This document shows positions 15,606 to 24,349 of a stretch of 64,000 nt of DNA, piece by piece; the stretch's first letter is position 1, and each line of letters starts with the position of its first letter. The position numbers and the translations under genes are program-made. The DNA lies in assembly GCF_014699005.1 (NCBI RefSeq), contig NZ_JACWZY010000022.1:62001-126000 (forward strand). The letters run 5' to 3'. The notes below the pieces were generated by a model, which was not told the DNA's origin, ran no database searches, and was given only the letters and a program-made list of their open reading frames with translations. The DNA comes from Spirosoma profusum. GTDB taxonomy: Bacteria > Bacteroidota > Bacteroidia > Cytophagales > Spirosomataceae.

Positions 15606-18313
15606 ATAAGTCTCATCCAAATCCACCCCGCTGGGCACACTGGCTACTCACCAAACTTCACCCCAGTGATACGTTGGAAGAAGTGGCGGGCGATCTGGAC
15701 GAGTTGTATACGTACTGGTACCATCGGGCAGGCCCATCCCAGGCCCTGCTACGTTACCTGTTCAACGTAGCGTCGGTACTATCGCCTTTTGTGCGCCGAA
15801 GACGACGTCAGCAAACGTATCATCAATCACCATCAATCCTGCATCCGGTTATGCTACGTAATTATCTTTTCATTGCCTGGCGAAACAGCACGCGTAACAA
15901 ACTGTATTTTCTCATCAATCATGCAGGACTCGCTATCGGTATGACCGCCTGCATCTTCATGGTGGAGTACGCGAATTTTGAATTAAGCTACGATACGTTC
16001 AACCAACAGGCCGGAGACCTTTACCGAGTCGTGAATGATCGATATCAGGATGGCAAACGGGTGCAGCATAGCCCTATGACATATTCTGCCGTTGGTCAGG
16101 CAATGCGGCATGAGTTTCCGGAAGTCATCAATCATACCCGCGTAGCACCTTTAGCATCACGTATTTTAATTGCCGACGATCAAAAGATGGGTAAGCAAAA
16201 CGGTATGGCCGTCGATCCGTCTTTTTTTGGAATGTTTTCTTATCAGCTAATAGCGGGTAATCGGGATTTGGTGCTGAGAGAGCCGGATGAGATTATTCTG
16301 TCAGAATCCTGCGCCCGAAAACTCTTTCCCGATGTCGGCAGCAACGTAGCATCATTAATTGGCCGGCTGGTTAATCTGGAACGTAGTGCTGTTCCTTATA
16401 AACTAACGGGTATTTGTTATGATGTTCCGGACAATTCTCACCTCCAATTTGATTTTCTGGTTGCCTATTCATCGCTTTATCGTGGTGGTAATCGATACTG
16501 GAAATCTGCCGATTCCAGTTTCACGGAATCCTATTTCTACCATTATATCCAGTTAAAACCCGGTAGTGATCCTAAAAGGCTTGAGGCTCAGTTGCCCGGA
16601 TTCAGCCAGCGTTATTTTAGAGGTAACAAAGTCACGGGCAGCACTGAAAAGTTCTCTCTTCAGCCATTGCTAAAAGCTCATCTTTATTCTGATTTTGGGG
16701 CCGAAATTGGGAAAACGGGCAACGCCACTATCGTTTGGGGAGCATTGCTCAGCGCCCTCCTGATTCTTAGTATCGCCTGGATCAATTACATCAATCTTGC
16801 AACGGCCCGAGCCGTGGAGCGCGCCAAAGAGGTTGGAATACGTAAATCGTCTGGAGCGACCAGAACACAGTTGGTTTTCCAGTTTTTTTCGGAATCGCTG
16901 CTATCCAACTTTCTTTCGATGCTCCTGGCGGCTGGCCTGATTTACTTCGTCCAGGCTCGTTTTAACGAACTCGTTCAGCGCAATCTATCGATCCACTACG
17001 TATTTGGGGAAGGCTTGCAGAGCAACAGTGTTACGTTCGGGTTGTTACTGATAATCCTCTCAGGTATCTGTATTGCCGGCTTCTATCCAGCGTTGGTGCT
17101 GTCTTCGTTTAAACCCGTTGACGTACTAAAAGGGAAATTCAGTACGTCATCTCGAGGAGTTATTTTACGGAAAGCCCTGGTTAGTGGGCAGTTTGCAGTG
17201 ACTATTGCCTTGGTAGCCGGGTCGATTATCATCTACCAGCAAATGCGGTATGCCGCTCAGAAACCGCTTGGGCTTACACTTTCTCAAGTACTAGTTATTA
17301 GCCCTCCACAACTTTTAGAGAACGATTCCAGCTTCATTACCAGATCCCGAAGTTTCAAAGAAGAACTGAAAAATCTGGTTCATGTCAAAGCGGCCACCAA
17401 TTCCGGCCGGATTCCGGGAGAAGACCTGCATCGAATGTTTGATGTACACCGCCCAGATAAGCTTTCTTCCCCACGCTTTGCTGTAAACAACATGAGTATT
17501 GGGGAAGACTTCCTTGACCTCTATGACATTAAGCTACTGGCGGGTCGGAATTTTCGATCCACTGATTATAACGAGGATTTAAGCAAAGTCCGAACGACGT
17601 TACTCAATGAGTCAGCCGCTAAATTATTCGGCTTTCCAACAGCCAGCGAAGCCGTCGGGAAATCGATTATCCTGTACGAAAGGCCGTATGAAATCGTCGG
17701 TGTTACGCACGACTTCCATCAAAAGTCAATTCATCACCCGGTAGAACCCGTCGTGATGATGCCTAACTACAGCTTGTATAATCCTATATCGGTGAAGGTT
17801 GAGCCAAACGAGCTAACTACCACACTGGCAGCCATCAGGCAGGTCTATGACCGTTTTTTTCCGGGTAATGTATTTGCCTACCGCTTTCTGGACGATCAAT
17901 TCAACGAACAGTACAACGCCGACCGCGTGGTGGGCAAGGTATTCGCCCTTTTCGCGGGTTTGGCAGTGCTCATTGCTGCGCTTGGCCTGCTGGGCTTATC
18001 CTGGCTGGCTACCCGCCAGCGAACCAGGGAGATTGGTGTTCGTAAAGTGCTGGGAGCTTCTGTCCAAAACATCGTCTTACTATTGTCCGGAGATTTTTTA
18101 GGACTGATTCTCATTGCTTTCCTAGTTGCGGTTCCGGTGGCCTGGTTCGTCATGCAACGTTGGCTGACGGGTTTTGCCTACCGCATTTCGATCAATGCCT
18201 GGGTATTTGTCGCGGCCGGAGGATTGGCGCTCCTGATTGCCCTGATTACCATCGGTTACCAAACCCTGAAAGCAGCCAACGCAAATCCGGTTAAAAGCCT
18301 ACGGTCGGAGTAA
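15602..18313 (+). CDS. FtsX/MacB-type ABC transporter permease with N-terminal prefix domain
   Basis: About 903 residues from the ATG at 15602, which overlaps the PadR stop; an upstream in-frame ATG lies inside padR and is unlikely. Layout: a cytoplasmic permease-prefix domain (about 1-80, DTLEEVAGDLDELY), TM1 near 90, a large periplasmic MacB_PCD domain, a first FtsX core with EVGIRKSSGATRTQLVFQF, a second periplasmic domain and a final FtsX core with REIGVRKVLGAS. These permeases couple to a separate ATPase in export, lipoprotein or peptide-stress systems. No ATPase gene is adjacent. PadR-coupled permeases of this type are frequent in Cytophagales. Confidence 0.88.
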   Translation: MNKSHPNPPRWAHWLLTKLHPSDTLEEVAGDLDELYTYWYHRAGPSQALLRYLFNVASVLSPFVRRRRRQQTYHQSPSILHPVMLRNYLFIAWRNSTRNKLYFLINHAGLAIGMTACIFMVEYANFELSYDTFNQQAGDLYRVVNDRYQDGKRVQHSPMTYSAVGQAMRHEFPEVINHTRVAPLASRILIADDQKMGKQNGMAVDPSFFGMFSYQLIAGNRDLVLREPDEIILSESCARKLFPDVGSNVASLIGRLVNLERSAVPYKLTGICYDVPDNSHLQFDFLVAYSSLYRGGNRYWKSADSSFTESYFYHYIQLKPGSDPKRLEAQLPGFSQRYFRGNKVTGSTEKFSLQPLLKAHLYSDFGAEIGKTGNATIVWGALLSALLILSIAWINYINLATARAVERAKEVGIRKSSGATRTQLVFQFFSESLLSNFLSMLLAAGLIYFVQARFNELVQRNLSIHYVFGEGLQSNSVTFGLLLIILSGICIAGFYPALVLSSFKPVDVLKGKFSTSSRGVILRKALVSGQFAVTIALVAGSIIIYQQMRYAAQKPLGLTLSQVLVISPPQLLENDSSFITRSRSFKEELKNLVHVKAATNSGRIPGEDLHRMFDVHRPDKLSSPRFAVNNMSIGEDFLDLYDIKLLAGRNFRSTDYNEDLSKVRTTLLNESAAKLFGFPTASEAVGKSIILYERPYEIVGVTHDFHQKSIHHPVEPVVMMPNYSLYNPISVKVEPNELTTTLAAIRQVYDRFFPGNVFAYRFLDDQFNEQYNADRVVGKVFALFAGLAVLIAALGLLGLSWLATRQRTREIGVRKVLGASVQNIVLLLSGDFLGLILIAFLVAVPVAWFVMQRWLTGFAYRISINAWVFVAAGGLALLIALITIGYQTLKAANANPVKSLRSE

Positions 18314-18386
18314 AGTTGCTACCTTATTACGTTGGTTGAATCATTTATTAAATCAGGAAAGGCCCACAAACCTAAAGAAGAACCGT

Positions 18387-19445
18387 TTACTTTTGGGGCT
18401 TTTGGGAAACGGCTCGTTGCAATACGTCGAAGGGATAAGGCAAAGTCTTTCCAAAGAATTGAGATTGCCAATTTGGGACCAGACGATCGATCAGCAGAAA
18501 AAGGACCAGGCCTTCCTCCTGTACCCACGAGTCTGTGCGTTGCACCAGCCAGTACAACGTCTGATGAGCCGGTTGATCCCGAGGAGCATTCGCCATCGTC
18601 ACCTGGTATTGAACCCACATGGCAGACCCTTCCAACGAAAGGAAAATATCGTCGAGGTACGTGTAGCCCAGTTTGTCACCGGTAAAAAATTGCCCCTTAC
18701 GTTGCTTCATCAATGTCAGTCCTTTCGTTATTTCCCGACGACAGGAATCCATGTTGGCGGCCATATAAGCGTTCCAAAAGTGCTGTTTTTCGGCTGTGAA
18801 CAGCTTCTTATAGGCTTCGTTTTTCTCAAATAGGCGTTCAATCAGGTTGTCGTCCAGGTTTTCGGGTAATTTGTACTTTTTCTGGATATCCAGCAACTGT
18901 GGTAATACAAAAGGGAGTTGTCGTGTATGCGTCAGCTCATGGCTGTTTATCCCAAGGAATAATAAGTCCAGAAAACCAGCCTGATCGGCAGGGGCCAATT
19001 TGCGAAAAAACGAGGGTAGCGGAGCCATAAAAAAACTTTTTCGGTACTCGTCGTACGGCATGGTAACGGCTGGACGAGGAACCACACTGATAGGATCTCG
19101 GCCTGGAACCCATACCGACCCGGCGTGAGCCATTAAAATAACCCGATAAGACTGACTGCCAAACTGAATAGGTAGCTGTTTTATAGCCGAAGGTGGCAAT
19201 AGATTTGTATCCGGATTAATATGAAAGGCACGGGTGCTGTCGTAAAAAATAATCCAGGGTAAAGGTTGGGGGTTTATTAGCAGGTGTTTGGTACATACGG
19301 TTTCCCAGTTCTTTAAAACGGTTTGTATCCAGTTGGCATTGGATTGGCCAATTGAACGATTTAATTCGGCTGGTTGATTAGGCTGAGCCGCTGATATATA
19401 CCCGATCAGGAAAAAAGTTGTAGCCAGTATAATCCTCAGAATCAT
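18387..19445 (-). CDS. Exported protein with HELTH motif, putative zinc peptidase
   Basis: About 352 residues from the ATG at 19445 (MILRIILATTFFLIGY), which directly opens a signal peptide; an earlier ATG at 19487 adds 14 non-signal residues. Counting from 19487, HELTH lies at 183-187, preceded by a hydrophobic helix LLFLGIN. An E-G-S-A-M motif at about 286-290 could supply the third zinc ligand, as in gluzincin-like peptidases. I do not recognise a named family. Substrate and partner are unknown. It is convergent with the ABC permease gene. Confidence 0.55.
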   Translation of the reverse strand: MILRIILATTFFLIGYISAAQPNQPAELNRSIGQSNANWIQTVLKNWETVCTKHLLINPQPLPWIIFYDSTRAFHINPDTNLLPPSAIKQLPIQFGSQSYRVILMAHAGSVWVPGRDPISVVPRPAVTMPYDEYRKSFFMAPLPSFFRKLAPADQAGFLDLLFLGINSHELTHTRQLPFVLPQLLDIQKKYKLPENLDDNLIERLFEKNEAYKKLFTAEKQHFWNAYMAANMDSCRREITKGLTLMKQRKGQFFTGDKLGYTYLDDIFLSLEGSAMWVQYQVTMANAPRDQPAHQTLYWLVQRTDSWVQEEGLVLFLLIDRLVPNWQSQFFGKTLPYPFDVLQRAVSQKPQK

Positions 19446-19513
19446 AGCAATAGGCTTTAATAGTGTTGGGTAAGGTAAGTTATTCAATTGGTCGATTCCA
19501 ACCTAACAACGTA

Positions 19514-19663
19514 CTAATGAATATCTTCCATAACTGGAATTGAATTCGGTGGAGCTTTCAAAACGAGTTTATAGCCATCCGGGTCGGTCAGTTCACGCCC
19601 CTACCCCGACGAGCTGCCTTTACTACTGACTCGATATCGAAGCACAGCTGTTCTAACTTTCAT
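19514..19663 (-). pseudogene. Remnant of a glyoxalase/VOC-family protein
   Basis: From the ATG at 19663 the frame hits TAG after 20 codons, then continues as GRELTDPDGYKLVLKAPPNS before a stop. ELTDPDGYKLVL is the characteristic end of vicinal-oxygen-chelate proteins, with the glutamate metal ligand. Almost all of the fold is missing, so this is an internally deleted and nonsense-mutated relic. Confidence 0.5.
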
Positions 19664-19794
19664 AGTAAAAAATACCGTTTGTCCCGATAAATATCCCTTT
19701 ATCACTTTTAAATATTATACAAGCTACATGGTTTTGCATAGTAGCTTGTATATCCTTATAATTGACCGTATTTTCGTTAAAATCTAAAATGGTC

Positions 19795-20229
19795 ATGAAA
19801 AATCTGATTTTTTTAATCGCTCTTCTACTGTCCAAACTCACACTCAGTTTTGGACAGTGTGATAAAGATGTTACGTTAACTAGTTCAAAAACAGAGTATC
19901 TCGACGGTTCAGGGACGGTTCATCGAACGGATGATGAAGAGAGCACGATTGCCATCAACAAAACGCAGATAACGATCACACCCGGCAATCCTGATCGTAA
20001 AATGGTTGGAACGATTCAGTCTACTACCTGTAACTGGCCAACGGCCTATCAAGAGGGAAAAACCGTCATCAAAGTCGTTTTTCAGGGGCCATCCGATGCT
20101 CCGCGTCACGCTACGATGACCATAGAAGGCAAAGCTGGAAAGATTACGTTCCTGATGGAAATAGACGAAATGCCCGATAAAAAAATCCGTGTCAACGTGA
20201 CTAGCTTCAAGGAAACCAAAAAAGAATAA
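19795..20229 (+). CDS. Small exported protein, unknown function
   Basis: 144 residues from the ATG at 19795 (MKNLIFLIALLLSKLTLSFG), a clear signal peptide with a short basic start. The mature part is about 125 residues and polar, with alternating beta-like segments (TIAINKTQITITPG, VIKVVFQGP, KITFLMEI) and two cysteines that could pair. No known domain is recognised. It stands alone on the plus strand, next to a VOC relic and before palindrome A3. Confidence 0.6.
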   Translation: MKNLIFLIALLLSKLTLSFGQCDKDVTLTSSKTEYLDGSGTVHRTDDEESTIAINKTQITITPGNPDRKMVGTIQSTTCNWPTAYQEGKTVIKVVFQGPSDAPRHATMTIEGKAGKITFLMEIDEMPDKKIRVNVTSFKETKKE

Positions 20230-20282
20230 CGCTACGTCGCGGGCTTTTGATTGAGGCTGCTTAAACTTTTATTCGAGAACGG

Positions 20283-20350
20283 TTTTTGTTATCCTGACGC
20301 AGCCGGGCCCGCAACGGCGGACCGCGCCGGAGCGGAAGGATGACAAAAAA
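20283..20350. repeat. REP-like palindrome, family A copy 3
   Basis: Arms TTTTTGTTATCCT and AGGATGACAAAAA (one wobble) enclose a GC-rich insert of about 40 nt with inner CCGG/CGCCGG dyads. The left flank has CTGCTTAAACTTTT and the right flank CATAATTCACGTT at 20395-20407. It lies just before the end of the SDR gene. Confidence 0.8.
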
Positions 20351-20432
20351 AGGGACAACTATCTAATAATCAGTTTATTAATTTATTAAATACTCATAAT
20401 TCACGTTAATTTAGCATATAAATGCTTTACTT

Positions 20433-21224
20433 TTACCAACTCGTCCAGCCGCCGTCGACCATCAGATTGTGCCCAGTAATATACGTAGCAGCATCCGACA
20501 ACAGGAAAGCTACCGATCCGGCAATTTCGTCAGCCTTACCGACCCGACCCATCGGTGATTTTTCGGCTAATCGTTCGACGAAATCTGGGTACGTCTGCTG
20601 CACGGTTGGATTGGGAAAAGGTCCGGGCGAAATGCAGTTGCACCGAACATTACGTTTGCCCCAATGAACTGCCATATATTTGGTCATCTGGATAATTCCA
20701 GCTTTCCCAACCCCATATTCGAGCGGGTTTTTGTTCATCGGTGATTGATAAACCTCAGGATTAGGCGAAACGACGCCATACATACTGGAAAATGAGACAA
20801 TACTACCTCGTTTCTGCTGAGCCATCTGCTCGCCGACTGCTCTGGTGAGTACAAAAGTGGATGTGAGGCCGGTATGATTTACCTGATCAAATTCGGCTAC
20901 CGACAGATCTTCCATCCGTTTGGCGGTTGACGCGAATGTCAGATTCACCAGACCGTGTGGTACGTTACGTTCCTGAATCTGTGATTGCACAAACGTATCA
21001 AGCGCTTCGCAATCGCTCACATCCAACGTAGCAGCCGTTACGTTCGGCGATAGAGACGCTTCATCTATGAATGTCTTACTACGTTCCCCCAAATCAACGC
21101 AAAGTACAGTTGCGCCCAGCTCGTGAAGCAACCGCACAACGGGCTGGCCCAGATACCCGGCTCCTCCAAATACCCAAATATCTTTTCCAGAAAGATCAAA
21201 CGGTCCTCTTTTCGGTGTATCCAT
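20433..21224 (-). CDS. Short-chain dehydrogenase/reductase (SDR)
   Basis: 263 residues with a classical SDR layout: cofactor loop GGAGYLG at 20-26, acidic D44 after beta-2 (LCVDLG), suggesting NAD(H), catalytic S147, Y170 and K174 (EYGVGKAG), then NCISPGPFPNP and a C-terminal LMVDGGWTSW. It is the last gene of the long minus-strand unit headed by susC. With the neighbouring acyltransferase and PhyH dioxygenase it probably oxidises or reduces a sugar-like or polyol intermediate. Compare the second SDR at 44462, which lacks the catalytic lysine. Confidence 0.85.
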   Translation of the reverse strand: MDTPKRGPFDLSGKDIWVFGGAGYLGQPVVRLLHELGATVLCVDLGERSKTFIDEASLSPNVTAATLDVSDCEALDTFVQSQIQERNVPHGLVNLTFASTAKRMEDLSVAEFDQVNHTGLTSTFVLTRAVGEQMAQQKRGSIVSFSSMYGVVSPNPEVYQSPMNKNPLEYGVGKAGIIQMTKYMAVHWGKRNVRCNCISPGPFPNPTVQQTYPDFVERLAEKSPMGRVGKADEIAGSVAFLLSDAATYITGHNLMVDGGWTSW

Positions 21225-21233
21225 TACGTTGGT

Positions 21234-21989
21234 TTAAGCAGTTTGGCGTTCAATCGCCAGATTTTTAAGATAGGCTTCTTTAGCCATCAGATCTTCTTTG
21301 GCCGAAACGCCAAAATAAACCAGTCCAATAACCCGTCTCGAACGGGTAAGACTATTATTTCCGTCGGCCCGGTGAATGGTCATGCCATGATGAGCCAGTA
21401 CGTCGCCCGCTTTGGCAGGGACAGCCACCTCGTTTTTTCTATCTACGTCGGTTCCGAAATCAACGATTGTCTGCGAAAAACCCAACGTAGCATTTTTGCC
21501 GTGTAGCCGCATACCCAGCCGATGAGAGCCTTTTACGTAGCGCAAACAGCCATTATCAAGATCTACATCTTCCAGAGGAATCCAGAACGTAACGGCCTGG
21601 GGTGGCGATAGCATAAAATAGTACGCATCCTGATGCGGTGGCGTGGGCTTTCCTATTCCCGGCGGTTTGTTGAAATACTCTACATCTCCTTTGGCTATCT
21701 TTTCACCCAGTACGTGTTCAGCCAATTTCTCAAATCGACTGCCATTTAGAAGGATGCTGAAAAAAGGATCGTAATCGGATAAGTGAAACAATTGCTTCAA
21801 CGACGAAGGATCGTTTTTCACTTCAAAAAAAGCATGATTCTCAGGCATTGTCGGTACTACGTTCCGGATGAACGCCCATACTTTTTCGTTCAATTCCTGA
21901 ACTTCTTCCTGACTAAGAAAGCCCGGGATTGCTACGTAGCCATTTTGATCGAAATCGTCTTTTAGCTTCGGGAAATCAATCGATTTCAT
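21234..21989 (-). CDS. Phytanoyl-CoA dioxygenase (PhyH) family oxygenase
   Basis: 251 residues, an Fe(II)/2-oxoglutarate oxygenase. The facial triad is visible as H119-x-D121 (PPHQDAYYF) and H206 (MTIHRADGN), with a following Arg in SRRVIG as the likely 2-oxoglutarate anchor. FWIPLEDVDLDNGCLRYVKGSH is typical of PhyH proteins. Substrate unknown: members hydroxylate fatty acyl-CoA, ectoine, phosphonates and natural products. It lies 9 nt upstream of the SDR at 20433 and downstream of palindrome A4, so these two genes may form a subunit of the operon. Confidence 0.85.
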   Translation of the reverse strand: MKSIDFPKLKDDFDQNGYVAIPGFLSQEEVQELNEKVWAFIRNVVPTMPENHAFFEVKNDPSSLKQLFHLSDYDPFFSILLNGSRFEKLAEHVLGEKIAKGDVEYFNKPPGIGKPTPPHQDAYYFMLSPPQAVTFWIPLEDVDLDNGCLRYVKGSHRLGMRLHGKNATLGFSQTIVDFGTDVDRKNEVAVPAKAGDVLAHHGMTIHRADGNNSLTRSRRVIGLVYFGVSAKEDLMAKEAYLKNLAIERQTA

Positions 21990-22014
21990 TTGATAAATAA
22001 CATGAATTTGTGGC

Positions 22015-22075
22015 AGTATTTTTTGTCATCCTTCAGCACCGGCCGCCCGGTTGCATCAGGATGACAAAAAATACT
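22015..22075. repeat. REP-like palindrome, family A copy 4
   Basis: A perfect 18-bp stem (22015-22032 and 22058-22075) with core AGTATTTTTTGTCATCCT and a GC-rich 25-nt loop containing CCGGCCGCCCGG. It lies between two genes of one transcription unit (22085 and 21989), so it may reduce downstream expression or protect RNA ends. Confidence 0.85.
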
Positions 22076-22084
22076 ATTCGTTAC

Positions 22085-22762
22085 TCAGGCTTTCCCCGGA
22101 TACTCTTCGTCCATCCACGTATAGTCGTCGGGGCGGTTGTCCCACAAATCCAGGCCACAAAAAATCTGTTTTGGATCATTACCCTGTCCAAATTTTTCAG
22201 GAAGTGGACGGAATTGTGCGGGCACTCCGTAAGCTAGTGAATTGGGTGGGATGTCCTGAAGTACTGTGGAGCCAGCTCCAATAAAGCAGTTATCGCCAAT
22301 GGTGACGCCGGGACCGACAGTTACTCCCCCACCGACTACTACGTGATTCCCGATGGTCGGTCCCTTTACACCGGATTCGCGCATAGGGAGTTTGGCGTTC
22401 AGGAAATTGGCTCCAGGTCCAATAAAAACCAAATCACCGATGATTGTGCGGCTTGGCAGGTAAACATGAGCCATGATCTTCACACCTTTACCGATGGTAA
22501 GTTTGCCCTCCAACGTAGCACCATGCAGAATAACAACCCGATCCCCAATCTGGCACTCGGCACGTATCGTTACGTTATGACCGCAACTAAATCGGTCGCC
22601 AATAATGGAGTCGGCATAGATGACGGTTCCGCTATGAATCCGGGCACGGTTACCCAACTTTAGCGGTTCTTTCCAGCCGGGGTATTCATAGCCCAACATA
22701 ACATTCGGGCCAATTTCGGCGTCATCTCCCAGCAGGCAGTTTCGCATATCGATTGCATTCAT
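22085..22762 (-). CDS. Left-handed beta-helix (hexapeptide repeat) acyltransferase
   Basis: 225 residues made almost wholly of hexapeptide repeats of the [LIV]-G-x4 type (IGDRFSCGHNVTIRAECQIGDRVVI, VGGGVTVGPGVTIGDNCFIGAGS), ending in a GVPAQFRPLP segment as in sugar-modifying O- or N-acetyltransferases (NeuD/WbbJ-like). It should be a soluble trimer using acetyl-CoA or another acyl-CoA. In this catabolic context it may acylate an intermediate or detoxify a sugar, but a biosynthetic role is equally possible. Adjacent to the ceramidase-like gene (24 nt gap). Confidence 0.8.
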   Translation of the reverse strand: MNAIDMRNCLLGDDAEIGPNVMLGYEYPGWKEPLKLGNRARIHSGTVIYADSIIGDRFSCGHNVTIRAECQIGDRVVILHGATLEGKLTIGKGVKIMAHVYLPSRTIIGDLVFIGPGANFLNAKLPMRESGVKGPTIGNHVVVGGGVTVGPGVTIGDNCFIGAGSTVLQDIPPNSLAYGVPAQFRPLPEKFGQGNDPKQIFCGLDLWDNRPDDYTWMDEEYPGKA

Positions 22763-22786
22763 GGGTAATAGGAATCAGATGACAGA

Positions 22787-24289
22787 CTAGCGGGCAAGTT
22801 GAGCGATTTTTTCAATGGCCAACGTAGCAGCCGTATCACCACCCGGCGATTGATAAGGAGGTGTTTTACCGCGATACCTAAAAAAGCCTGCCTGATATTC
22901 CCGGTCGTCGCAGGAGCTGCTATCAGGAATATAGCCGTAATTGCTGTCGGTATAACCCGCCGTGAGTACGCAGGGTAGGGCGGCTTCTTTTTTAATCTTT
23001 AAGCCCGTTTTGACAAAAGGTTCAAACGGGAACCCGACAAAGCCAACATCACCGAAACGGGCAACCGATATGGTAATCGGCATTTCGGTTGGTACATTTT
23101 GCAACTTGTTGGTTTTATGCTGCTCCAGTGCCCATACGTACCAGGGTCTGACGGCATCAACCAGTCTGGCCCGATAAGGCGGAGTCAGTGCTTTGGGGAA
23201 GTTCATTCCTACACATTCGTACGTATTTTCATCACCTGCATTTCCTCGTTTGATAAAATCGTCAATCAAATTAAGGTCTTTCTGTAGACTCTTTTGATCA
23301 GGCAGAGGAGCCAGAGGAATTTGTACTGTTTCTCGGGTCCATTCCATACCGGTCCGTTTGGATTTATGGAGCGATTTAGCTGCAATAATGAACGCATCAC
23401 CAAGCTGATCACCGAGCAAACGTGCCTGATCGATGGTGCCAGTCAGCATGTGTTTGGCATTAATATCTCCAGCGAAACCCTGCAAAAACGCGACGGGAAC
23501 TCCACCCAGATAGTTCGACAATTTTTCAGAAGCAGTCTGCGGAAATTGCCCATAGCTAATCATTTTCTCAGGATTGTAAGCGGCTACAGGGTGACCTGTA
23601 AAAAGTGAAAGAGCGGCAACTGGTTTATCAGCCTTGTTTTTCAACACGACAACCATCGCTTCGGGATCGATCACACCAATATACCCCTCCCCTGCCAACA
23701 TGCGGTCTTCTTCGCGCATGAAATACGTTTTCCCATCAAGACGTCGTCCACGCCGATTATAAGTAATCCGGTTTTCTTCCGCAACGCCCCATTCGACAGT
23801 CACAGGTTCTAATGTCTGAGTAAGCTTATTTGCCGACTGCTGAAGCTTTTGTAGAAACTCCTGTCCCAACTCCCAGCTCATATAATGGGGTGTTTTGAGG
23901 TCAGGCTTCGCAGTACTGTCGACAAGTAAAAAAGGAATGGTATGGCTGTGGGAAGAAGCGGTAATGATGGCCTCAGGAGAAATCTTTAAGGTTTTCGACA
24001 GAATAGAAACACAGGCGTTCCGCAAGACCTTGCTTTCGACACCAAAAGGAGACGACAGAAAACAGAGTTTATTCGGCCCTTCTTCAAATAGGAGAATGGT
24101 AGTTTTTAGATCGCCATATACCGCTTCAATCATGTTCCCGGATTTACTGTGGCTGGCGGGCGTACCTACTTTGGGCGTTACCGAGAATGTCTGCGCGGAA
24201 GCCGTTAGCCGAACGTCTCCACCGACGACCGAATTCGTCAAAAATGTCATTAAAAGAAAAACGAAACTAAAACCATTCTTACTTTTCAT
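22787..24289 (-). CDS. Exported neutral-ceramidase-like hydrolase
   Basis: 500 residues with an N-terminal signal peptide (FSFVFLLMTFLTNSVVGG). It belongs to the neutral/alkaline non-lysosomal ceramidase N-terminal domain family: ITASSHSHT supplies the histidines of the zinc site, and QGFAGDINAKH and the late GFVGFPFEPFVKTG and TAGYTDSNYGYIPD blocks fit. True ceramidases are longer and have a C-terminal domain missing here. Bacterial relatives in SusCD-type loci probably cut amide or ester bonds of other substrates. It lies in the susC operon; a second, cytoplasmic-looking homologue is at 37894. Confidence 0.75.
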   Translation of the reverse strand: MKSKNGFSFVFLLMTFLTNSVVGGDVRLTASAQTFSVTPKVGTPASHSKSGNMIEAVYGDLKTTILLFEEGPNKLCFLSSPFGVESKVLRNACVSILSKTLKISPEAIITASSHSHTIPFLLVDSTAKPDLKTPHYMSWELGQEFLQKLQQSANKLTQTLEPVTVEWGVAEENRITYNRRGRRLDGKTYFMREEDRMLAGEGYIGVIDPEAMVVVLKNKADKPVAALSLFTGHPVAAYNPEKMISYGQFPQTASEKLSNYLGGVPVAFLQGFAGDINAKHMLTGTIDQARLLGDQLGDAFIIAAKSLHKSKRTGMEWTRETVQIPLAPLPDQKSLQKDLNLIDDFIKRGNAGDENTYECVGMNFPKALTPPYRARLVDAVRPWYVWALEQHKTNKLQNVPTEMPITISVARFGDVGFVGFPFEPFVKTGLKIKKEAALPCVLTAGYTDSNYGYIPDSSSCDDREYQAGFFRYRGKTPPYQSPGGDTAATLAIEKIAQLAR

Positions 24290-24349
24290 GGCTGAATCGG
24301 TTGTCTGGTTATATAAGATTCTCGCTTATTACTCGTAGAAATCAACCTG

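Noticed and set aside
19829-19856. TGTCCAAA...TTTGGACA dyad resembling the PadR operator
   Set aside because: The spacer is 12 nt longer, there is only one copy, and it lies inside the signal-peptide coding region of the exported protein; probably chance.
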